From: Tsukamurella sputi
Lineage (GTDB): Bacteria; Actinomycetota; Actinomycetes; Mycobacteriales; Mycobacteriaceae
Assembly (NCBI RefSeq): GCF_007858445.1
Contig: NZ_VIGV01000005.1
Location: 124,001-188,000 of the forward strand
Direction of reading: 5' to 3'
DNA length: 64,000 bases
The position numbers and the translations under genes were made by a program. Below the pieces are notes generated by a model. The model worked only from the letters and a program-made list of their open reading frames with translations, ran no database searches and had not been told where the DNA came from. Below are positions 8,689 to 17,669 of the stretch, piece after piece; position 1 is the stretch's first letter, and each line of letters starts with the position of its first letter.

Positions 8689-8695
8689 TCGGGGC

Positions 8696-9334
8696 GTGGA
8701 GGAGCGCAAACACCGGCGGAGCACCCTGGAACGCAAACGTGCGCTCCTCGAGGCGACGGTCGAGCAGGTCGGCGAATCCGGATACGCCTCGGTCACCCAC
8801 CGCGCCGTCACCGCCCGCGCGGGACTGCCCACGACCTCGATCGGCTACTTCTTCGCGTCCATCGACGACCTCACCCACGAGGCGATGCGCACCTTCGTCG
8901 CGGAGGAGTTCGAGCGGCTCGACGCGTTGTCGGCGTTCCTGGAGAACACCTCGGCGAGCCCCGACGAGGTGATCGCGGCCTTCGCCGCCTCCTCGGAGGC
9001 GCGCGGCAACGAATCCCTCGCGCTCCTCGAGGCCTACCTGCGTGCCGCGCGCGACCCCGCCTCGCGGGTGCTCGTGGAGGAGTACCTACGGGCCGCCGAT
9101 GCGGTGACGCAGGGCGCGGCGGCACTGGCCGGCGCCGAGATCGATCCCCCGACCGCCCGGGGCGTCGTCGCCCTGATCAACGGCTTCACCGTGCTGGACT
9201 CCGCCCTGCCCGACGCCGCCGATATCGCCACCAAGAAGCGCGCGCTGCGCACCATGCTGATCGGCGCCCTGTTCGAGCAGGGGCACGAGGACGCCGCCCG
9301 CGCGCTGCGGACGCAGCCGGATCAGGCGACTTGA
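8696..9334 (+). CDS. TetR-family regulator of the amidase
   Basis: GTG 8696 gives 212 residues. The N-terminal HTH is clear (VTHRAVTARAGLPTTSIGYFFASIDDL, about residues 33-59), followed by a helical ligand-binding domain. The longer reading frame start at 8660 falls inside the promoter and operator and is rejected. Divergent orientation and shared inverted repeats make the amidase gene its likely target. Its last 13 bases overlap the end of the convergent HigA-like gene. Confidence 0.9.
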   Translation: MEERKHRRSTLERKRALLEATVEQVGESGYASVTHRAVTARAGLPTTSIGYFFASIDDLTHEAMRTFVAEEFERLDALSAFLENTSASPDEVIAAFAASSEARGNESLALLEAYLRAARDPASRVLVEEYLRAADAVTQGAAALAGAEIDPPTARGVVALINGFTVLDSALPDAADIATKKRALRTMLIGALFEQGHEDAARALRTQPDQAT

Positions 9335-9636
9335 ATCCGCTGATCCCCGACGACGTACTCGATCGCCAGGCCGCCGCCGACCGCTTCGAGGTAGCTGCGG
9401 ATCGTCCCGATTCTCGCGTTGTCGAGATCGCCCCGCTCGATCTTCGAGACCTGGCGTTGCCCGACTCCGATCCGCTCCGCCACCTGCGCCTGCGTCAACC
9501 CCGCCTGCTCGCGGAGCTCACGTAGGCGATAGGCGCGAACCTCCGCCATCATCCGCCGCTTGTGCGCGTCGACACGCTCGCGATCCACGGGATTCGCGAC
9601 GAGGAAATCCTCCACGGACATCGCCATTTCCGTCAC
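9322..9636 (-). CDS. HigA-like antitoxin, XRE HTH
   Basis: This 104-residue protein has an XRE-type HTH at about residues 40-95 (LRELREQAGLTQAQVAERIG, then VSKIERGD). It overlaps the upstream toxin gene by four bases, the toxin-first order of higBA modules. It should neutralise the toxin and repress the operon from the palindrome at 9997-10020. Family and context are clear; biochemical pairing is inferred. Confidence 0.85.
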   Translation of the reverse strand: MTEMAMSVEDFLVANPVDRERVDAHKRRMMAEVRAYRLRELREQAGLTQAQVAERIGVGQRQVSKIERGDLDNARIGTIRSYLEAVGGGLAIEYVVGDQRIQVA

Positions 9637-9983
9637 TCCGTTCCCAGCGCTTTCACGTGCTCGTCGAGGCGGTCATCCGCGACCGGGATGTTCACCCGGT
9701 ACCAGCGCTTCCATTCGCCCGACTTGTCACCTGCGACCAGCATGATCGCCTCACGCCGCGGATCGAACGCGAACAGGATCCGCAGTTCCGAACGGCCCGA
9801 CGACCCGGGCCGGAGCTCTTTCATGTTCCGGTGCCTGGATCCGACCACCGTGTCCACGAGAGGCCTCCCCAGCCTCGGTCCGTGCTCGGCCAGCAGTTCG
9901 ATCGCCGCGACGACCTGCTCGCGAGACGATCGGTCAAGCGAAGTCAGCCACTCAGCAATGAGTTCGACATCAACCTTCCACAT
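9633..9983 (-). CDS. HigB-like toxin, RelE/ParE superfamily (phage Gp49-like)
   Basis: This 116-residue protein fits the HigB/Gp49-like RelE-superfamily fold, with the core RNMKELRPGSSGRSELRI (about residues 52-69) followed by LFAFDPRREAIMLVAGDKS and the C-terminal KRWYRV. Such toxins cleave mRNA on the ribosome. It is first in a two-gene operon, with the antitoxin start overlapping its stop (ATGA). A 24-base perfect palindrome lies 13 bases upstream. A small gain-of-stability or stress module is the likely role. Confidence 0.85.
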   Translation of the reverse strand: MWKVDVELIAEWLTSLDRSSREQVVAAIELLAEHGPRLGRPLVDTVVGSRHRNMKELRPGSSGRSELRILFAFDPRREAIMLVAGDKSGEWKRWYRVNIPVADDRLDEHVKALGTE

Positions 9984-9996
9984 CCAACCTCCCCCA

Positions 9997-10020
9997 CGAT
10001 AGACCTTTAAAGGTCTATCG
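9997..10020. promoter_or_regulatory. 24-base perfect palindrome, toxin-antitoxin operator
   Basis: CGATAGACCTTT (9997-10008) is followed directly by its exact reverse complement (10009-10020). It is positioned just upstream of the toxin start at 9983, where HigA-type antitoxins autoregulate. It is notably AT-rich for this genome. Confidence 0.75.
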
Positions 10021-10037
10021 GCAACCTTCTTTCACGG

Positions 10038-10490
10038 TCAGCTTCGGTCGCGTGCTCTGAGCTTCGCGGCGATCACCTCGCGCAGCTCGCGGATCGTGGT
10101 CGCGTACGCCGGATCGATCGCGGAATCGAGGGCGAAATCGAACTCCCGGCTGGTCTGCAGTCGATCCGCCGCCTCCGCGAAACGCCCCTGCCTGCGGTAG
10201 CCATCGGCCAGGTTGAGATGCAGCGACGGCATGAAGCCGGCGACGCTGAGCGACGGGTGGACCGCCTGCAGCTCCGCGTCGGACACCTGCGCGGACTCGG
10301 CGAGCGAGACCTCGTCCCACTCGACCTCGGCGTCCAGCTCGTCCTGCACATCGGCGATGTAGTGCGCCGCGATGCACCGAGCCGCGTGATCCGCGGGGTC
10401 GATCCGCGCCCACACACCCTCGAGCTTCTGCTTGCGCTCCCCCGGCTCTCCGGTCATCGCCGCGCCGAGGTCCGTCATCAGGTTCTCCAT
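10038..10490 (-). CDS. Hypothetical TPR-like cytoplasmic protein
   Basis: This 150-residue acidic protein has no signal peptide or membrane segment. Its second half contains a TPR-like helix pair (LHLNLADGYRRQGRFAEAADRL, about residues 92-113). Similar unnamed proteins occur in other Mycobacteriales. It is adjacent to, but apparently not coupled with, the toxin-antitoxin pair, whose operator lies downstream of its stop. No function can be assigned. Confidence 0.65.
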   Translation of the reverse strand: MENLMTDLGAAMTGEPGERKQKLEGVWARIDPADHAARCIAAHYIADVQDELDAEVEWDEVSLAESAQVSDAELQAVHPSLSVAGFMPSLHLNLADGYRRQGRFAEAADRLQTSREFDFALDSAIDPAYATTIRELREVIAAKLRARDRS

Positions 10491-10587
10491 GCCCGCACCG
10501 TAACCGAGGCCACTGACAGGTGATCGGCAGGAGATTCCGATCGCAAATCGGCACGATACGTCCGATTCGTAGGGCTACAAAGAAGTG

Positions 10588-11052
10588 ATGAGGCGCGCAC
10601 TGATGACCTTCCTGACCGTCGCCGCCGTCGCCGCTGCGGGAGCGCCGACGGCACAGGCCGCGACCCCCGAGACCGCGATCGCCCGTGGGATGACGCTGCT
10701 GCACACCGACGAGTTCGGAGAGTACGGCTGCGAGGACTTCGTCGACTTCGCGTTCGGCCGCACCGTCACCACGGGCATCCCGCACGACACCGCACGGTCG
10801 TTCTACGAGGACCTCGTCGCGAAGGGACTCGGTCACGACGATCTGCCCGCCCCGCGCGGCGCGCTCGTCTTCTCCCAGAGCGACTACGGCTACCACGTGG
10901 ACATCTCGCTCGGGAACGGCACCTACCTCAGCGGCGGCGTCCAGGGACTGTCCCGCGGCTGGGGCGACGGCTCACAGATCCAGATCATCCCGGAACCCGA
11001 CCTCGCCCCCGGCTCGACGGTGATGGGCTGGGCCTACGCCCCCTGGAAGTAG
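10588..11052 (+). CDS. Secreted NlpC/P60- or CHAP-like small hydrolase
   Basis: ATG 10588 (or GTG 10585) gives about 154 residues with an N-terminal signal peptide (hydrophobic to residue 20, cleavage after AQA). The mature domain shows a cysteine in GCEDFVDFAFG (about residue 49) and a histidine in YHVDISLGNGTYL (about residue 110). This is the spacing and context expected of a papain-like NlpC/P60 or CHAP peptidase. A cell-wall peptidoglycan role is inferred; no SH3 or peptidoglycan-binding domain is attached. An inverted repeat, CCGAT (10537-10541) and ATCGG (10547-10551), lies upstream. Confidence 0.6.
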   Translation: MRRALMTFLTVAAVAAAGAPTAQAATPETAIARGMTLLHTDEFGEYGCEDFVDFAFGRTVTTGIPHDTARSFYEDLVAKGLGHDDLPAPRGALVFSQSDYGYHVDISLGNGTYLSGGVQGLSRGWGDGSQIQIIPEPDLAPGSTVMGWAYAPWK

Positions 11053-11079
11053 CTCCTCGGCGATCCCACCGCGCGTGTC

Positions 11080-12057
11080 CTATTGCGGCAGCAGTGCGTA
11101 GCAGCGGCGCAGACGCTCGAGCCACCAATCCCGCCGCTCCCCGAAGACCTCGACCGCGGCGAGCCGTTCCGCGGTCGGCACGACGGTGCGGACCGCCAGC
11201 GCACCGTCCACGAGGGGATGCTCGCCGAGGTCGGCGGTGAAGAAGCCGCCCGTCCCCAGGCCCGCCGCGTTGCCGTCCTCGATGCACGCAGCGGCGACGA
11301 TGCCCGCGGACAGTCCGACCGCGGTGTCCAGTGCCGAGGACACCGTGACCCGCACTCCCGCAGCGGCTCTCAGCGCGTCGGCGACGGCGAGCACCGCCCG
11401 CACACCACCGATCGGCGCGACCTTGACCACCGCGACGTCGGCGGCACCGAGCTCCGCGACCCGCATCGGATCCTCTGCACGGCGGATGGATTCGTCGGCG
11501 GCGACGTCGCACGAGCCGTCCACGCGCCGGCGCACCTCGGCGAGCTCCTCGACGGTCGCGCAGGGCTGCTCGGCGTAGTCCAGCGGACCGTCGGCCACGA
11601 GCCGGGTGATCGCTTCGTACGCCTGCGGCACCGTCCACCCGCCGTTGGCGTCGACGCGGATCGCGCCGCCCGGCATGGCCTTCCGCACCGCCGCGACACG
11701 GGCCAGGTCGTCGTCGAGGGTCTGCCCCTTCTCCGCGACCTTCACCTTCGCGGTGCGGCACCCGGGGAACCGTTCGAGCACCGCGGGCACCCCGTCGGCG
11801 GGGACTGCGGGCACCGTCGCATTGACCTCGACCGTCCTGCGCAGCGGCGCGGGCAGGCCCTCGTAGGCGGCCTCGATGCCCGCGCGCAGCCAGTGCGCGG
11901 CCTCGGCGTCCTCGTACTCGGGGAAGGGCCCGAACTCGCCCCACCCCGCCGGCCCCGCGAAGACCAGCGCCTCGCGGGTCGTGATCCCGCGGAAGCGCAC
12001 CCGCATCGGCAGCCGCACCACGCGGGCCGCGGCCACCAGTTCGTCGACGTCCACCAC
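11080..12057 (-). CDS. menC: o-succinylbenzoate synthase
   Basis: MenC dehydrates SHCHC to o-succinylbenzoate in menaquinone synthesis. The 325-residue enolase-superfamily protein shows the catalytic lysine region CRTAKVKVAEKGQ (about residue 105), the metal ligand VDANGGWTVPQA (about 140), the second ligand YAEQPC (about 167), the third VAADESIR (about 192) and a downstream lysine AVVKVAPIGG (about 215). It is the last gene of a minus-strand run with a hydroxyacyl-CoA dehydrogenase and a YWTD protein, but the ten-base gap suggests only loose coupling. Confidence 0.93.
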   Translation of the reverse strand: MVDVDELVAAARVVRLPMRVRFRGITTREALVFAGPAGWGEFGPFPEYEDAEAAHWLRAGIEAAYEGLPAPLRRTVEVNATVPAVPADGVPAVLERFPGCRTAKVKVAEKGQTLDDDLARVAAVRKAMPGGAIRVDANGGWTVPQAYEAITRLVADGPLDYAEQPCATVEELAEVRRRVDGSCDVAADESIRRAEDPMRVAELGAADVAVVKVAPIGGVRAVLAVADALRAAAGVRVTVSSALDTAVGLSAGIVAAACIEDGNAAGLGTGGFFTADLGEHPLVDGALAVRTVVPTAERLAAVEVFGERRDWWLERLRRCYALLPQ

Positions 12058-12067
12058 GACGCCCAGC

Positions 12068-12949
12068 CTAGGCGCGGCCGCCGCTCCCGTCGTAGCGATA
12101 GAAGCCCTCGCCGGTCTTGACTCCCAGACGGCCGCTGTCGACGTACTCGTGCAGCAGCCGACGCGGCCCCTCGGGAAGGTGCGGATTCTCTGCGGCGTAG
12201 TGGTTCTCGATGTCGAGCACCACGTCGAGGCCCACGCCGTCCATCATCGCGAACGGGCCGGCGGGCATGTGCCAGTTGGCCTTGAACATGCCGTCCACGT
12301 CCTCCGGGGTGGCCACGCCCTCGGCGACCACGGCCAGCGACTCGCGCTTCACGGCCGCCCAGATCCGGTTGAAGATGAAGCCGGTGCTCTCCTTCTTCGC
12401 CTCGAAGGGCAGCACGCCGAACTCCGGGAGCACGGCCTCCAGCGTGTCCAGCACCTCGCGCGCGGTCTCGCCGTCGGACATCAGGTCCACAGCGTTGGCG
12501 CGCGGCGGCATGTAGAAGTGCATGTTGCAGAAGCGGCTCTTGTCGGCGATCTTCTCGTTCATCAGCCGCGAGGCGTACGACGAGGAGTTGGTCGCGAGGA
12601 TCGCGTCGGCCGGTGCGAGGGAGTCGATCTCGCCCCACAGCGGGATCTTGATGTCCAGCCGCTCGGGCACCGCCTCCACGACGAGCCAGGCACCGTCGAG
12701 CGCGGAGGCGAGGTCGTCGTGCGCGACGGCCCGTCCCACGGCACCGGCCCGACCGTCCGCCACCAGGCCCGGCAGGGTCTCGGCGACGTAGTCGACGGCG
12801 GCCCGCGCCTGCTCGGCGTTCGGGTCGTGGATGCGGACCTCGCCGCCGCGGCTGCAGAACATCAGGGCGATGCGGCGGCCGAGGGTGCCGGCGCCGACCA
12901 CGGCGACGGGACGGTGCTTGATCGCGTCGAAGGCGTGGGCGTAGCTCAT
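12068..12949 (-). CDS. 3-hydroxyacyl-CoA dehydrogenase, NAD-binding
   Basis: ATG 12949 gives 293 residues. The N-terminal Rossmann motif is VAVVGAGTLGRRIALMFCSRGG (about residues 14-35). ILATNSSSYASRL (about residues 117-129) is the catalytic-loop region, and the C-terminal domain ends in TGEGFYRY, as in the HbdA/FadB2 family. It oxidises 3-hydroxyacyl-CoA with NAD in beta-oxidation or related pathways. It overlaps the upstream YWTD gene by four bases, so the two are co-translated. Confidence 0.88.
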   Translation of the reverse strand: MSYAHAFDAIKHRPVAVVGAGTLGRRIALMFCSRGGEVRIHDPNAEQARAAVDYVAETLPGLVADGRAGAVGRAVAHDDLASALDGAWLVVEAVPERLDIKIPLWGEIDSLAPADAILATNSSSYASRLMNEKIADKSRFCNMHFYMPPRANAVDLMSDGETAREVLDTLEAVLPEFGVLPFEAKKESTGFIFNRIWAAVKRESLAVVAEGVATPEDVDGMFKANWHMPAGPFAMMDGVGLDVVLDIENHYAAENPHLPEGPRRLLHEYVDSGRLGVKTGEGFYRYDGSGGRA

Positions 12950-13866
12950 GCGTGGGCCTCCTGGTCCGATGCGGTGCGATGCACCGCGGTGATTCCGGAT
13001 ATCGGGGTGCCGAGGTCGGCGAACACCTCGGTCGCACCGTCGGCGAGGGCGACGCGGTGGATGCGGCCGCCGAGGTCGGAGACGTAGGCGAGCCCGGCGG
13101 CCTCGTCGACGACGAGTCCGATCGCCTCGGCGAAACCACCGGCGATGATCTCGGGGCCGGTGCCCGGCCCTCCGGGGCCCGGCAGCGGGGCACGGTTGAG
13201 GGTGTTGCCCGCGGGCTCGGCGCCGCGGTCGGTCCAGTACAGGCGGTCGCCCACGATCTCGAGGTCGATGGGTTCGGGCAGGCCGTCCCACAGCACCTCG
13301 ATGTCGGTGCGGGTCGCGGGCGACTGTCCCGCGGGGAGTTCCAGCGCGGCGCGCAGGATCCGGCCGCGGCCGCCCTTGGCCGGGCCCTTCTGCGTCCAGT
13401 ACAGGTGTCCGCGTGCGGGATCGACGGCGACGCCGACGCATTCGGCCATCCGATCGGGCTGCGGCTCATTGACGACGAGGTCTGCCAGGCCGGTGCCGTC
13501 GACGCGCACGCTGCTCACGCGGCAGCCCTCGCGGTCGCCCCAGTACAGGCGCCCCGCACCGTCGGTCGCGAGCTGCTTGCCCGTGGTGACGGCGCCCGGC
13601 TCGGTGAGATCCCGGGCATCCGTGCCGTCGAGCTCCGCCGAGTGCACGCCCCCGGTGCGGGCGGAGTAGTCGAGACGGGCCTCGCCCTCCCCCTCGCCGA
13701 CCTCCGGCCGGCCCATCGTGGTCCAGTACAGGCGCCCGCCGTCCACGACCACCCCGTCGGGGCTCTCGCCGCGCTCGCCGCGGCGGACCGTCGTGACGGC
13801 CCCCTCGGACGAGATGCGGAAGATCTCGCTGCTGCGTACCCCGAGCGCGATAATTGATTCGATCAC
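12946..13866 (-). CDS. YWTD-repeat beta-propeller protein
   Basis: This 306-residue protein contains five or six repeats of about 45 residues with the LDL-receptor YWTD signature: RLYWTTMG, RLYWGDREG, HLYWTQKG, RLYWTDRG and a weaker LAYVSDLG. It has no signal peptide, so a cytoplasmic six-bladed propeller is expected, perhaps a lactonase-like or ligand-binding protein. The GTG start at 13866 lies seven bases after a TAGAAT-like -10, suggesting a leaderless mRNA. It is coupled to the hydroxyacyl-CoA dehydrogenase. The palindrome ACTTAAGT at 13864-13872 overlaps the start region and may be an operator. Confidence 0.75.
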   Translation of the reverse strand: MIESIIALGVRSSEIFRISSEGAVTTVRRGERGESPDGVVVDGGRLYWTTMGRPEVGEGEGEARLDYSARTGGVHSAELDGTDARDLTEPGAVTTGKQLATDGAGRLYWGDREGCRVSSVRVDGTGLADLVVNEPQPDRMAECVGVAVDPARGHLYWTQKGPAKGGRGRILRAALELPAGQSPATRTDIEVLWDGLPEPIDLEIVGDRLYWTDRGAEPAGNTLNRAPLPGPGGPGTGPEIIAGGFAEAIGLVVDEAAGLAYVSDLGGRIHRVALADGATEVFADLGTPISGITAVHRTASDQEAHA

Positions 13867-13938
13867 TTAAGTAATTCTACGCCCGGGAGCGCGCCACCGG
13901 CACCTTCCGGGGCGATCCGGAACAGTAAGGTCGATCAC

Positions 13939-14865
<927 letters not shown>

Positions 14866-14869
14866 GCCC

Positions 14870-15298
14870 GTGTCCGGCTGCGTGTTCTGCGCGATCGTCG
14901 CGGGCGAGGCTCCCGCGGCGGTCGTCGCCGAGACCGACGAGACGATCGCCTTCCTCGACGTCCGCCCGCTCAGCCCCGGACACACGCTGGTGGTGCCGAA
15001 GGCCCACGCCGCCAGGCTGTCCGGGCTCGACGGTGCGCACGGCACCGCGATGTTCGCGCTCGGCCATCGACTGGGCCGGGCGGCGCAGGCGGGGCCGCTC
15101 GACGCGGACGGCGTGAACCTCGTCGTCAACGACGGCCGGGTGGCGATGCAGACCGTCGACCACGTGCACCTGCACGTGATCCCCCGCTTCTCGGGCGACA
15201 AGCTGCGGTGGCTCTCCCGCATGGCCGTGCGCCGACCGCGCAGCTCCGACGACGCCGTCGCCGCCCTGCGCGCCGGCCTGGACGGCCTCGCGCCATGA
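14870..15298 (+). CDS. HIT-family nucleotide hydrolase or transferase
   Basis: This 142-residue protein has the histidine triad HVHLHVIPR (about residues 98-106) and the N-terminal CVFCAIVAGEAPA zinc-type motif of the HinT/Fhit group. Members hydrolyse nucleoside phosphoramidates or dinucleoside polyphosphates in the cytoplasm. The start is GTG 14870, four bases after menB. Its stop overlaps the next start by four bases (ATGA), so menB-HIT-araC behaves as one transcript. Confidence 0.9.
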   Translation: MSGCVFCAIVAGEAPAAVVAETDETIAFLDVRPLSPGHTLVVPKAHAARLSGLDGAHGTAMFALGHRLGRAAQAGPLDADGVNLVVNDGRVAMQTVDHVHLHVIPRFSGDKLRWLSRMAVRRPRSSDDAVAALRAGLDGLAP

Positions 15299-16170
15299 CC
15301 GCGCCCGGGATGTCGCCGCTCGACGGGTCCGTCGACGCGCTGTCCGACCTGCTGGACCTCATCCGCCTGCACGGCGACGACCTGGCGCTGCAGCGCAGCA
15401 CCGATGGCCTCGAACTGCGGCACCACGGCGACCGCATGCTGTACCTGGTCCAGGAGGGCACCGTCCGCCTCACCGTCGACGACGGTGACCGCATCGACCT
15501 CGTCCCCGGCGACCTCGCCCTGCTCGCCACAGGAGCCGCCCACGGCCTGCGCGCCCCGGACGGCGGCACCTGGATGAGCGGCCGGATCGTCATCGAGGAG
15601 CGCTCCGCCGCAACGCTGTTCGAGGTCCTCCCCGCGACGATCGTGCTGCACGGGACCGAGCCGGGCTACGAGTGGCTGCCGATCGCGGCGGGGCTGCTCG
15701 CCGTCGAACTCGACGACCCGAGCGCGGGCTCCCGGGCGATGGTCTCGCGCCTGCTCGACCTCCTGTTCATCCGAGCGCTGCGCGCCTGGTCCGCGCGGGA
15801 CGACGCGCCCCGCATCGCGGGCTGGCTGACCGCCGCGCTCGACCGCCCGCTCGGGCCGGCACTGACGGCGATGCACCGGAATCCGGAACGGCCGTGGACC
15901 GTCGACGATCTGGCCGCCACCGCGTGCATGTCCCGCGCCGCCTTCGCCGCCCGGTTCGGGCGGCTGATGGGCGAGTCGCCGGGGCGCTACCTCGCGCAGC
16001 TGCGGCTGCGGCTCGCCGCGGAGCGCCTCGCGAGCACCGCTGCACCCGTCGGCGAGATCGGGCACGCGGTCGGCTACGCCTCCGAGCCGGCGTTCTCCCG
16101 TGCGTTCGCCCGCGAATACGGCGCCTCGCCGCGCGACTGGCGGGACGCATCCCGACACCCGCAGCCCTGA
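15295..16170 (+). CDS. AraC-family regulator with N-terminal cupin domain
   Basis: ATG 15295 gives 291 residues. The first 150 residues are a cupin_6-type sensor (DRIDLVPGDLALLATGAAHGLRA, about 60-82). The last 100 are two AraC helix-turn-helix motifs (VDDLATACMSRAAFAARFGR-like region near 200-220, then VGEIGHAVGYASEPAFSRAF near 250-270). It is translationally coupled to the HIT gene. The esterase-like gene 69 bases downstream is a plausible target, as such cupin AraC proteins often control the adjacent enzyme. Confidence 0.88.
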   Translation: MTAPGMSPLDGSVDALSDLLDLIRLHGDDLALQRSTDGLELRHHGDRMLYLVQEGTVRLTVDDGDRIDLVPGDLALLATGAAHGLRAPDGGTWMSGRIVIEERSAATLFEVLPATIVLHGTEPGYEWLPIAAGLLAVELDDPSAGSRAMVSRLLDLLFIRALRAWSARDDAPRIAGWLTAALDRPLGPALTAMHRNPERPWTVDDLAATACMSRAAFAARFGRLMGESPGRYLAQLRLRLAAERLASTAAPVGEIGHAVGYASEPAFSRAFAREYGASPRDWRDASRHPQP

Positions 16171-16239
16171 GCGTTTCAGCACAGTTTCCGAGCGGCGCGA
16201 TCATTCCGCGCGGCCCGTCCCGCCCCTAGCGTTATCGGC

Positions 16240-17073
16240 ATGACGAACAACAACACCACCACCGACACCGTCGTCCTGATCCACGGCCTCTGGATGACCC
16301 CCGTCTCCTGGCAGAACTGGGTCGCCCACTACGAGAAGCAGGGCCTGCGGGTGATCACCCCCGGCTACCCCGGCATCGGCCAGGGACCCGAGGGAGTCGA
16401 GGCCATCCGCCGCGACCCGTCACCCCTCGCCGGCCTCGGCGTCCAGGAGGTCGTCGACCACCTCGCAGAGGTGATCGAAGGCCTCGATACGAAGCCGATC
16501 ATCATGGGCCATTCCTTCGGCGGCGCCTTCACCGAGCTCCTCGTGGGCCGCGGCTACGGCTCGGCCGGAGTCTCCATCGACGGCGGTCCCGTCAAGGGCG
16601 TGCTGTCCCTGCCGCTGACCACGATCCGTGCCACGCTCCCCGTGCTCGCGAACCCGCTCAACCGTGGCCGGGCCGTGCCGATCACCCCGTCGCAGTTCCA
16701 TTACGCCTTCACCAACAACCTGTCGGAAGCGGAGTCGCAGCAGGTGTACGACCGGTACGCCATCCCCGTGTCGGGCCGGATCGTCTTCCAGGGCGGTCTC
16801 GCGAACTTCACACCGAATGCCGCGACCAGCTACGACTTCCGCAACGGCGAGCGGGCGCCGCTGCTGTTCGTCGCCGGCGGCAACGACCACATCCTGCCGC
16901 CCGCCGTGCAGCACGAGAACTACCGCCGCAACACGAAGGGCTCGTCGGCGATCAGCGCGTACAAGGAGTTCCCCGGCCGCAGCCACTACACCTGCGGCGA
17001 ACCGGGATGGGAGCAGGTCGCCGATTTCGCGCTCGCCTGGGCGCAGCAGCCGGTTCCCGGCGAACTCCCCTGA
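16240..17073 (+). CDS. Alpha/beta hydrolase
   Basis: The 277-residue protein has the fold's HG oxyanion motif (LIHGLWMTP, about 12-20), the nucleophile elbow MGHSFGG (about residues 88-94, Ser as nucleophile), an acid in AGGNDHILP near 212, and the catalytic His in GRSHYTCGE near 247. Substrate unknown. It was considered as a MenH candidate because of the surrounding men genes, but it shows no MenH-specific features, and its partner is more likely the AraC regulator just upstream. Confidence 0.8.
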   Translation: MTNNNTTTDTVVLIHGLWMTPVSWQNWVAHYEKQGLRVITPGYPGIGQGPEGVEAIRRDPSPLAGLGVQEVVDHLAEVIEGLDTKPIIMGHSFGGAFTELLVGRGYGSAGVSIDGGPVKGVLSLPLTTIRATLPVLANPLNRGRAVPITPSQFHYAFTNNLSEAESQQVYDRYAIPVSGRIVFQGGLANFTPNAATSYDFRNGERAPLLFVAGGNDHILPPAVQHENYRRNTKGSSAISAYKEFPGRSHYTCGEPGWEQVADFALAWAQQPVPGELP

Positions 17074-17122
17074 GTGCGAGGGCCCGGGTGTAGCCTCGGG
17101 ACAGTCGTAGTTAGGGATAACA

Positions 17123-17632
17123 ATGAGACGCGGACTGAGCTTCACGGCCGCCACCTGCGTGGCCCTCGGCACCATCACCAGCGGCATCGTCGGACCCGGC
17201 GCGATGGCGAACGCGACCCCCAAGGCCACCCTGGAGTTCCGGCACGCGACCGTGGCCGAGCCACCGTCGGACCTGCCCTGCCGGCTGGTCCCGCAGAACC
17301 CCCGCCCGGATCAGGCTTTCCGCGCGTGTGGGCCGGACCACCGCACCGTCTACGCGTTGTCCGCCGCAGCGCTCACGACGACCCCGCGGGCGGCCACCGC
17401 GGATCGGCCCCAGGGCGGCCAGTGGGTCGTCACGGTGACACTGAATCCGGGCGCGGCGGAGATGCTGCGCCGCTACACCGCCACACACGTCGGCTCACAG
17501 CTCGCGTTCGTGCACGCAGGACGGGTACTCACCGCTCCGGTGATTCGCGACGGCTTCGGCAGTCCGGTCCAGATCACCGGCCTCGCTGATCAACAGTCGG
17601 CGGTGCAGCTGGCGACCGAGCTCAAGGGTTGA
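17123..17632 (+). CDS. Secreted protein with SecD P1-head-like domain
   Basis: This 169-residue protein has an N-terminal signal sequence (charged MRR then hydrophobic to about residue 30, AMANA cleavage). Two cysteines, in LPCRLVPQ and RACGPD, may pair. The second half (GGQWVVTVTLNPGAAEML through ITGLADQQSAVQLATELKG) resembles the P1 head subdomain of the SecD translocase subunit but with no membrane segments. Stand-alone secreted proteins of this type occur in actinobacteria with unknown roles. It is a single gene between a hydrolase and an SRPBCC gene. Confidence 0.65.
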   Translation: MRRGLSFTAATCVALGTITSGIVGPGAMANATPKATLEFRHATVAEPPSDLPCRLVPQNPRPDQAFRACGPDHRTVYALSAAALTTTPRAATADRPQGGQWVVTVTLNPGAAEMLRRYTATHVGSQLAFVHAGRVLTAPVIRDGFGSPVQITGLADQQSAVQLATELKG

Positions 17633-17669
17633 TCGAGCGACGACCCGCGCGGCGGTTTATCGTCCCTCC

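Noticed and set aside
16240-17073. MenH (SHCHC synthase) within the men cluster
   Set aside because: The hydrolase has the general fold only and sits behind an AraC regulator; no MenH-specific feature was seen.
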